Source of the DNA: Sorex araneus
Lineage: Eukaryota; Chordata; Mammalia; Eulipotyphla; Soricidae
NCBI RefSeq assembly: GCF_027595985.1
Contig: NC_073306.1
Coordinates: 155,321,855 to 155,385,854 of the forward strand
Length of the DNA: 64,000 nucleotides
Direction: 5' to 3'
Part shown: in pieces, positions 55,592 to 64,000 of the stretch
How positions within the stretch are numbered: position 1 is the first letter of the stretch
How the letters are laid out: each line of letters begins with the position of its first letter
Translations under genes and position numbers: made by a program
The notes under the pieces: model-generated
What the model saw: the letters and a program-made list of their open reading frames with translations, nothing else
What the model was told of the DNA's origin: nothing
Databases searched by the model: none

Positions 55592-55757
55592 GAAAGTTCA
55601 TAGCACAGTGGGTAGGGCATTTGCCTTGCACTCAGGTGACCCAGCTTCAATTACCAGCATCCTATGTGGTCCCCTGAGCACCGCCAGGGGTAATTCCTGA
55701 GTGCAGAGCCAGGAGTGACCCCTGTACATCGCCGGGTGTGACCCAAAAAGCAAAAAA
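55592..55757 (+). mobile_element. SOR-type SINE, slightly 5' truncated, young, with TSD
   Basis: Starts at TAGCACAGTGGGTAGGGC (first ~12 bases lost), otherwise near-consensus with an A10 tail. TSD AAAAGTTCATT lies at 55581-55591 and 55758-55768. Confidence 0.94.
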
Positions 55758-55770
55758 AAAAGTTCATTCA

Positions 55771-55956
55771 CAGGTTGGAGACATACTACAGTGGGTAAGG
55801 CACTTGCCTGGTACATAACTGACTCAGGTTCAATCCCCTGTGTTTTCCCCTATCTCACCCAACCAGGAGTAATTGCTGAGTGCAAAGCCAGAAATAAGTC
55901 CCGAGCACTACTGGATGTTGCCCAAAGCCCAAATAAATAAATAAGTAAATAAATAG
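55771..55956 (+). mobile_element. SOR-type SINE, older, with (AAAT)n tail
   Basis: Head caggttggagacatactaca, box B caggttcaatccc, end tactggatgttgcccaaag, tail (AAATAAAT)n at 55929-55956. It directly follows the previous SINE in the same orientation. Confidence 0.85.
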
Positions 55957-55959
55957 TTA

Positions 55960-57360
55960 ATTTGATGAGAATAAAAGATCTTGAATTTAGGTCATAATTC
56001 ATAAAATATACTGAGAAATGCATAGGCAAAACTATGCAGAGTAGGAACTCAGAGATGCCTTCAAGAATTTAACCCCATTGGCAAATATATCAGAAACAAA
56101 ACATATATACAAAAGAATCCAAATGGTATCACATCAGATTGCAGTCTTTATACAGAAAAAAACAAAAAAAAATCCTTCAAGCTAAAATGAAAAGACACCC
56201 TACTGAATGGGAGAAAATATTTATACACAATACATCAAAGAATTAATATCCGTGATACATACACCATACACAAACACCAAGAAGAACAAAAATCAATAAC
56301 CCCATCAAAAATATAGAGAGAGATGAACAGATAGTTCCACAAAGAAGATATATGGAGGACTGTAGACATAAGAAAAGGTATTTATAATAACTTATTATTG
56401 GGGAAACATAAATCAAAACAGAAGTGAGATGTTATTTTATGCCACTGAGAATGGCACATATCAAAGTCTGAATAAATTGGTGGGGATGTCATTAAAAAAG
56501 AATTCTAATTCATTGTTGGTAGATATACTGTTTGGTTAGCCTCCATGGAAAACTGTATGGAAACTGTTTAAAAAAGTTTAACTTTCTGAAATTTATTAGT
56601 CACACAGGCAGGGGGGCTAAGGGTGGGGGGGCTAGGGGCTTGGGGGGTTAGGGGTGTGGGGGGGGCGGGGTGGAGCTATACTGGGATTCTTGGTGGTGGA
56701 ATATGAGCACTGGTGAAGGGATGGGTATTCGAGCATTGTATAACTGAGATTTAAACCTGAAAACTTTGTAACTTTCCACATGGTCACTCAATAAAAAAAA
56801 AATAAAATAAAAATAAAAAAAGTTTAACTTTCATATGCCCTAGTAATTCTACTTCTAGATATATTCCAAAAATATGCAAATATTCATTTGAAAAGATATA
56901 TGAACAGTTATGTTCATTAAAACATTTGTTATAAAAGCCTAAATATGGAAAACAGCCACCCAAATATCCAATGAGAAATGAATGGATAAACATTCTACAG
57001 ACCCAGTGGAATACCATATAGCCATGAGAAAAGATGAACTCACATTTCACTTAATTTTGATGGAACTGGAGGGTAATAAGGTAAGCAAAATTTTATACCA
57101 AAAACAGGAATGATTAATAACCAAGTATCTCAAACATTTGTAGAAATACAAAGTCAGGGGACGGAGAATATCACATGATAAGAAACTTGGTTGGCCCTGG
57201 ATTACACAAATACCAAGCAAAGTAGTGAATTGGGAGGTAAGTAGGAGGATGAAGAAGTGAAGTGGAAATAACACAGGGACATTGATGGATGGCCTTGAGC
57301 ATTTTGGTGATGGTGAAGTTGGTAACACTATTGTAACATGTGACAAAAATTATTAAATTT
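55960..57360 (+). mobile_element. Old L1, ORF2 C-terminal region and 3' UTR, split by an insertion
   Basis: Ordered ORF2 remnants: ctactgaatgggagaaaata, agaattaatatccgtgat, tcattgttggtagatatact, ctccatggaaaactgtatgg, then after the insertion ccctagtaattctacttcta, gaatggataaacattctaca and ggaataccatatagccatg. The 3' UTR ends near 57360. Frames are broken. Interrupted at 56587-56816. Confidence 0.85.
56587..56816 (+). mobile_element. L1-type 3' UTR insertion with extreme G-tract and TSD
   Basis: A 230-bp insertion made only of a 3' UTR: a G-rich tract (56609-56673, many GGGG runs), the ending shared with 54775-54960, AATAAA and an A-rich tail. TSD AAAAAGTTTAACTTTC lies at 56571-56586 and 56817-56832. 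Confidence 0.92.
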
Positions 57361-60300
57361 AATACATTTTTAGATGTGAAATTGTATTAAAAACCAGTAA
57401 TACCTGTTATATAATGTGAACCAGCAATACATTACAAAACAGGTTTGAAATAGTTTTATTTTTAAAAATATTTTGGAAATACTTTTAAATGAGATTTGAA
57501 GACAAAGTACATTAACAATGTAAAAAATCTAGTGCAAATATATTGATACTAAATAGAGTACATTTTTAAACAAAGACTATAACCAAGGGTTAAAAATTAC
57601 TATAATAAATTGGTCGACACACAAAGAGGATATGATATTTGTAAATTATAGTTAAAAATCAATGAAAGTAGAATGGAAAGAATATAAGAAGTCTATAAAA
57701 CAACAATATTTTAATTGAATACAAATGATAAATCTTTACCCAAACTCAGGAAAAGCAATAGAAAGCTTCAAGTGAATCAAGTAATCTTTGGGTACACAAG
57801 ATACTTTGTCCTATAAATAGCATCATGATTTACTTCTCAGCTATTATAGCATTTTTCAAAAGGCCAAGTATAATATGAACAAGATGAAGGCATCGGAGAG
57901 CATTCATAGGGCCCACTCAGCCATCAGCTGACTCCATTTCTGAAGAGTAATATATCACCATCCTCTGAACTTCCAGATAACCTTTAAATAAGTAAAGCAA
58001 GAACTTATTCCAATAAAAATTAATAATGTTCTGCGTATTTGATTATTATCCATGCCAATTTCACCCTAGTCGTCACTACAGTTGAGGGGTTACAATATGC
58101 TATATTCATTGTCAAACATTTCACACCAATCTTCCCAAGAGCCTCATCTTCCAAAGCAACTGGTTGAACAGCCACAGAAGGCTTTGCTATTGGTCAGGTT
58201 AAATATAGTCAAAGTGCCTAGACATGTATTTTCCCAAACAATCAACTAAATAGATTTTTGTTTCCTGTCTTCTAAATATTGGGCATCATGCATTTGTAAG
58301 TAGAGTGTTCAAGAAAAAAAGTCTCTTCTCAGAATGCAACTATAGTTTCTACCATGGAAGATGAGTCTCCTTTCTGACCAGTTTAGTTCCTCATCATAAT
58401 AGAGCACTTATTATGCTATTTCAAGGGACACTGTAATGTATCTCCACAAAGAGAGAAATAATAAAACGAGAAGTTACAGGAATACGGGAGCTCTTTCTTC
58501 ATCAGTCCTGGTTTATAAGAAATCCTAACAGTCTAGCAAAAACATTACAATCAGGGATTCAGAGACAACTGATATTTGTGCTGTTTCATCCAAAGAGCAC
58601 CATCTATGTAATGAGTGAATATAAATATATTGCTAGCAAAAGGAAGCTAACCTTAGGGATCTGCTATAGGAGCAGATACTAAAGCATCTATATTTCACAA
58701 TAACATTTTCTTTTATTTTGAATCTTCTTCCCATATCCATGACATAATAGGAATAACACTGCTTTCAAAGTGCTTAAATTAATGTTAAACATATAATTTC
58801 ATTATCACTATTCACTGATAATACATAGTCTAATCAATTACATGATTTCTATTTTGGGGCCATGCACTTTTTAAAATCTGAACAAAGGTCACAAGTAGAT
58901 ATTTTAGGGAAACACCCTGTACTCCCGTTTCTTTACTTGTTGGTTCAGGTCCACAGTCCAACCTTTTCCCTGATTTACAAATTTGATTGTATTAATGAGT
59001 TCCCTTATGCTGTAGTTGGGATTCAGTCAGTCACCAGCCAAAAGTCAGATGGTAAAGATGAGTGTCATTGATTACTCCCTCAATTTTCTTCTAAGGACAG
59101 AGATTGGCATTGGAGTTTACTTAATAGAAAATTAGAAAGAGTAAAAAATATTAAAACATGGGTAGGTCCAGTACAAAGTTTTTCAGTTTTTATTAGATTT
59201 TTTTATGAACCAATGATACCACTTCGAGTTTCTCAAATAACCCATTGATGTTCAGTGACAGATTTACAGCAATGTAATTTGAGACAAATCAATAAGAAAG
59301 GGGGATGTACCTATATATTTGTCATGTGAAGCCATGAATAGACCTAAGATTAAAGGGGAGGAAATTGGGTAACATGCACTTTCTCCTAGAGAGCTGCTTC
59401 ATGGAATAGAAGTCAAACCATTAGGAGGTAAGATTCTAGAACACAAACACTCTGAAAGCCCAGGCACAGAGGAAGAGGAGGTCAGAATAAGAGAAAGGTG
59501 ATTCAATATCTTAACCTCTTGGGCTTGCTTTTCCCTATCATATTGTGCTTACTTGTTCAAATATGGACAGAATTCAATGAGCTGAAAAATAAAGTGATGC
59601 AATCTATAGAAATCAGAATTTCAGCTTAGATGGCAATGCAGAAATGAATAGAAAATAGGGATCTGGGGTGTGGTTGGGATGGATATGATGAATAAACAGA
59701 TAAAAGTCGGCACACCAATGAAATCAGTTTCAACTGTTGTTGATAATGAGCAAAATGGAAAACAAAAGGCCAAACAAAAATATATTAAGAATCAACATTT
59801 TTTTCCTAAAAAGATTATTTGAGTCAAAAATAATAGTGATGACAAAGATATTTAAAATGTTCTTGAATTCAACATATTTTAACAGTTCCAAGAAATGAAA
59901 TCAAATAGTACACCTTTGATTCTTGATGCCTCATGATCTTGTCGTATGTTATCTTTTATAAGATCAAGAGTAGGGATCTTGTTAATCATTTTATCAATGA
60001 TGTCTCTGAAAGACATAATTACTAAAAATAGCTTCGTTTCAGCTAAAAGTTATGATATGAATATTTTTCAGAAAGGACAATAAATCAACCCAAACAACCA
60101 GCTCACTATTATTCAACAAAACAAATTTACTGTGTAGCCTATTGTAGAGAAATTAATTCTTCTGAGGTACTTCCTTGAATTATTCAAAGCTTCTGTTCTA
60201 GTAATTAATTAGAACACATCATTAAAATGAATCAATGAAAAAAGGGAAATACCGAGAATAATATAAGTGCAGATGTTACTAGTGTTCTAGTTTATTCTTA

Positions 60301-61980
60301 CCATGCTTTATATTTCTGCCTTTCAAAGCAAAAATAAATGTAATAACTTTATGTCCTTTTAAAATGAGTTCTGTCAAAGCCAAATATACATTGGCAAAGA
60401 TGATTTGATATGTATTCCTTATGATATTCTAGAAATATTATGTAGCTAGATAGAGGACAATTTGTGACTCACAAAAATGTGTGGTGAGAAGTGACTCTTT
60501 ATTAAATGCATATTCTTTGAAATGCTGCTTTACTTCCCTAAGACACAACCTATTACACACATTGTATTGTTTAAATCTCTTATACCTAACATACCTCTTC
60601 TTGGTAATATGATAAAATTATCAGAAATAATAAAGTAATCTACCCCAGAATAGAAGACAAAAAGTATTCTTAAATTTATTTCACTAAATTACTAAATTGC
60701 CTTTTCTCAATTAGAGGTAGATGACCCTTTCTAGAACTTCTTTTTGTTTAACTCAATTTTCTGTTCAAATACACTTATAAAAGAAGAGACACTGGCAACT
60801 GAATGCTAATCCATCTCTATCATTAATATATTATATGACTTTGGGCAATATCTCAGCTTCATCTGCTTCATCTAAAAGATGCTGTTTTGATTCACAAGTC
60901 ACTTTGATTCACAGTCCTCTTTAAAGAAATATGTTGTAATATGTGGCCGGTACATCAGAAGCTTTAAACACTAAACACCAATTAAATTATGAGATGAACC
61001 TTTATGACATTGAGATCTTATACGTAAATAAATGTACTGGGAATCAGAGCAATTAGAACTTTTCTTCTTAGGCTAGTCAGAAATTTATGAATAGGACTTT
61101 TTAAAAAACTTTCTCATAGTGCTTGTTTTAGTACATTCAGCAACTTCAACAAAAATGCCATACTTTTTTTATAAAACAAAAAAAAATTATTGAACACAAT
61201 ACTTGAGTCTGGTAAATCCAAGTGCAAGATATATGTTGTTTCTGGTGGTAATCTGTTTTCTGGTACATAGACAACTGTCTCACTGTTCTCTCCTGGCCTA
61301 AGGTGAATAAGGGAACTCTCAAAAGTCTTTTATTCACTTCATCAGGGCTCTACCCACCACATAACAAAACCACCTCCTGTAAACCAACACCATCCCTCAC
61401 AGCACCATCAAATGGGGAAGAAATTTAGCTTTTGAACTTGGGTTACCAGGTGGACAAGGTAAGGAAGGAAGAGTAAATCTCTAGCTGAAATTGTGGCAAG
61501 ATCAAATCAAGAAAATCAAATTTACAATTATAGTTTTTAGGGAAAAAATTCATGCTTCCATAATACGTATCTTGAGGCACAAATTTTTACTGTGTATACA
61601 AATTTGAGGAACATCTGTTTATGACAATTCACGTAAATTTACATCAACAAAAGTTCTGAAACTCTTTTAGCCTGAAAAAAGAATCATAAGTGTAAGATCT
61701 TTCTCCATAATTTCCTCATCTCTTTTTTCTAGGGAGGTGAATAAAGGAAGCAGAGTATATGTGAATTATACTTAATAAAAACAGATACATTTCCAAATTT
61801 AAAAAATCATTTTGAGTTATCAATAAAAAATGTTATTTTGAAAACAGAAATCGGTTTGTCTGTAGACACACAAGTAAGAAATAGAGAATAGAAATTACTA
61901 ATATTATGAATACTAGTTTAAAATAGACAGAAAGCACAAATTGTTAATATTAGCAACAAAAGAATGACACAGCTCTACAG
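57361..61980. other. 4.6-kb AT-rich block without recognised repeats
   Basis: No SINE or recognisable L1 was seen by eye, in contrast to the rest of the window. Frames up to 69 codons have no recognisable homology. Candidate for older unique or conserved non-coding sequence. Confidence 0.4.
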
Positions 61981-61984
61981 ATCC

Positions 61985-62190
61985 TATGGACATTTAGCAA
62001 AGATAATAAAGGAATTACTCAGCTATCAGATAAGACAAAATCAAGCAATTTGCCACTACATGGATGAATTTGAAGAGTATCATGTTAAGAAAAGTTAGTA
62101 AGAAGGATGATAGACACAGAATAATCTCTCAGATATGTGGGATCTAAAGGAATATAGAAATGGAAAAATAAATGGCCAAAGGCAACATAA
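61985..62190 (+). mobile_element. Old L1 ORF2 3' fragment
   Basis: Remnants aattactcagctatcagata, ttgccactacatggatgaat, ttgaagagtatcatgttaag and atatgtgggatctaaagg match the end of L1 ORF2. Confidence 0.72.
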
Positions 62191-62194
62191 ATGG

Positions 62195-62620
62195 GACATG
62201 GTTTGGCAGTTTCATAGAAAATCAAACATGCTTTTACCATTTGGACCAACAGACTTTCTCTTTGTGTTTCTATAAAAAAGAATTTCAAACTTAGGTGTAT
62301 ACAAAAACTTGCACCCAACTTTATTCATAATTCCCAAAGCTTGGAAGTAAGCAAGCTGTATATTGACAGATGAATGAATCAATGAATATTATTCATTACT
62401 GGGATGAAATGTGCTCTCAAGCCATTGAGAGAATAATAAAAGAACTTCAACTGAATGATACTAAGACAAAAAAAGAAAAAATCCCAAGCCAGTCTCATAA
62501 GATTTCATAATGCATGAAGGCCAATATATGTCATTCTGGGAAAAGGCAAACTTGCGGTGCTCGTGAAAAGAAGAGGTGTTGCCAGCGCTTAAAACAAAGA
62601 CTTCAATGAGCGAACATTCC
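62195..62620 (+). mobile_element. Ancient L1 (L1M-like) 3' end
   Basis: Ordered remnants tggcagtttcatagaaaatc, tattcataattcccaaagct, tggaagtaagcaagctgtat, atgtcattctgggaaaaggc and gtgttgccagcgctt follow the old mammalian L1 3' end. A second, separate fragment from the one before it. Confidence 0.75.
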
Positions 62621-62629
62621 AATTCTACA

Positions 62630-63460
62630 AACATCTATTACTGGCTTATTTTGTTTGTTGATTATTTAGTTCTTATGGTTTCTGGATGAGACTAGAGGAA
62701 GGTGCTTATTACTCCAATCCTAGTGAATTGACTGGGTGGCAGATTCAGTATGGAATGTCCTGATAGAGTGAGATCAAGAGCCAGACACTACCCAGTTAAA
62801 GAGAACAGAACAGTTATTTTCCTCTGTTTTTTCCTATTGCAGTACATGTAATTATATTTAATCATCTGATATATAAAATTATACTATATACTGCAATGCA
62901 TTCATTCCTTTTAGAGCCAGTGCCTCACTTAGAAATCTTATGTGGCAAGAGAGTGGGAGAGTAGGAACACAAATGGATTTATTTGAATGTTGATGAAAAA
63001 ACTCTCCAGATAAATCAAATTTCACAATCGATGAGGATTATAACATATGCACACTCCTCACTCAAATTTTAAATCAAAGAACAAAGGCACAAAGCAAAGC
63101 TAGGAAAACCTAGCATAAAAAATGAGTAGAGGTGTACTGAAGACTCAAGTGTATGGAAAGCCCATTTGGAGGATCAAAGACCAAAGGGTTGATGAGCACA
63201 GCTCAGAGAATCATAGTGCTTAAAGTAATATTTTATGAGCTTATCATAAAAGCATTAGAAAATGCTTCAGTTCATTACTGCTGTGGGACCTTACACCTTA
63301 CAGTTTACTGGCTTAAAATTAGATTTTATGGTGAAATGATGGACTCCATGGTGTCTTTAAGGACTATTCTTGTTGCCTTTTTCTTCAACAGTAATCTGGT
63401 CTTTCAGTCTGGTGCTTGGTTTTAAGAGAGACTATCCCCTTCAGAAAGAGATAAAGAAAA
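62630..63460. other. No feature recognised
   Basis: Unique sequence with a 90-codon chance frame at 63153-63425. Confidence 0.4.
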
Positions 63461-63464
63461 AAAA

Positions 63465-63639
63465 TATCAGCCATAGAGGCAGGGGACAGGCAGTGTGGGG
63501 GAAGGGAAGTGGGCAGGAGGGAAATTTGGGACATTGGTGTGGGAGATATGGATTGGTGGAGGGATGGGTGTTGGAACATTGTATGACTGAGATTTCATCA
63601 TGAAGACTTTGTAACTGAATATCTCATGGTGATTCAATT
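63465..63639 (+). mobile_element. L1-type 3' UTR fragment with a GAAA tail
   Basis: Ends like 54775-54960 and 56587-56816: gtgggagatatggattggtg, gagggatgggtgttggaac, attgtatgactgagatttc, tctcatggtgattcaatt. In place of a poly(A) tail the GAAA array begins at once. Confidence 0.85.
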
Positions 63640-63640
63640 G

Positions 63641-63719
<79 letters not shown>

Positions 63720-63814
63720 AGGAAGGAAGGAAGGAAGGAAGAAGGAAGGAAGGAAGGAAGAAGGAAGGAAGGAAGGAAGGAAGGAAGGAAGGAAGAGAGG
63801 AAGGAAGGAAGGAA

Positions 63815-63884
<70 letters not shown>

Positions 63885-64000
63885 AGAAAGAAAGAAAGAA
63901 AGAAAGAAGGAAGGAAGGAAGGAAGGAAGATAGGAAGGAAGGAAGATAGGAAGGAAAGAAAGAAAGAAAGAAGAAGAAAGAAAGAAAGAAAGAAAGAAAG
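63640..64000. repeat. Large (GAAA)n/(GGAA)n microsatellite, runs off the window
   Basis: At least 361 bases of pure purine: GAAA units to 63719, GGAA and GAA-GGAA mixtures to about 63818, GAAA units again to about 63907, GGAA with GATA interruptions, then GAAA to the window end. It probably grew from the A-rich tail of the retroelement directly upstream. Confidence 0.97.

Noticed and set aside
63626-63949. Lysine/glutamate/arginine-rich 107-codon frame
   Set aside because: Translation of the terminal GAAA/GGAA array.
1-64000. Host protein-coding gene
   Set aside because: No conserved exon, splice pattern or known protein family was recognised on either strand outside transposons. An intron or intergenic location is likely, but small exons could be missed by eye.

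Overview
The window looks like vertebrate nuclear DNA from a shrew (Soricidae, most likely Sorex or a close relative). It is AT-rich, no host exon could be identified, and transposable elements dominate. Two repeat families point to shrew. One is a tRNA-headed SINE of the SOR type, present in dozens of copies. The other is an RTE-clade LINE whose protein resembles nematode RTE proteins; it matches my memory of RTE1_Sar, reported as horizontally transferred between parasitic nematodes and the common shrew. The species call is by recognition and no search was run. All long open frames are retrotransposon fragments, microsatellite translations or chance frames.

Layout. 1-9 kb: spaced SINEs, one young L1 3' end with perfect target-site duplications (TSDs), and an older L1. 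9-22 kb: many decayed SINEs, two AG/GA microsatellites and several unclassified GC-rich patches. 22.4-23.9 kb: an RTE copy inserted in an old L1. 24-29.6 kb: SINEs (including a very young one at 26.5 kb), then an AT-rich quiet block. 29.6-30.2 kb: a chimeric SINE with TSDs inserted beside a related, poorly known element. 31-34 kb: three antisense L1 3' ends. 36.8 kb: a large purine microsatellite. 38.9-39.5 kb: a ~580-bp GC-rich element ending in an RTE-like tail. 41-47 kb: a nest of ancient L1 sequence holding two opposite-strand SINEs, a second RTE copy and a U2 snRNA pseudogene. 53.2-55.0 kb: a 1.7-kb composite element with 5' monomers, an internal VNTR and an L1-type G-rich poly(A) end, bounded by 14-bp TSDs. 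56-57.4 kb: old L1 with a younger L1 tail inside it. 57.4-62 kb: a quiet AT-rich block. 63.6-64 kb: a GAAA/GGAA array running off the window.

How the parts work together. One tRNA-like, pol III-promoted head is joined to two different 3' ends. The common SOR type has an A-rich end, as expected for L1 mobilisation. The second type ends in about 65 nt copied from the 3' terminus of the RTE element, which is also the C-terminal coding sequence of the RTE ORF. A longer element shares that RTE-like end. L1 therefore appears to serve SOR SINEs, the U2 pseudogene and the composite element, while RTE served the other SINEs. The best candidate for something undescribed is the SVA-like composite at 53248-54960, followed by the long RTE-tailed element.
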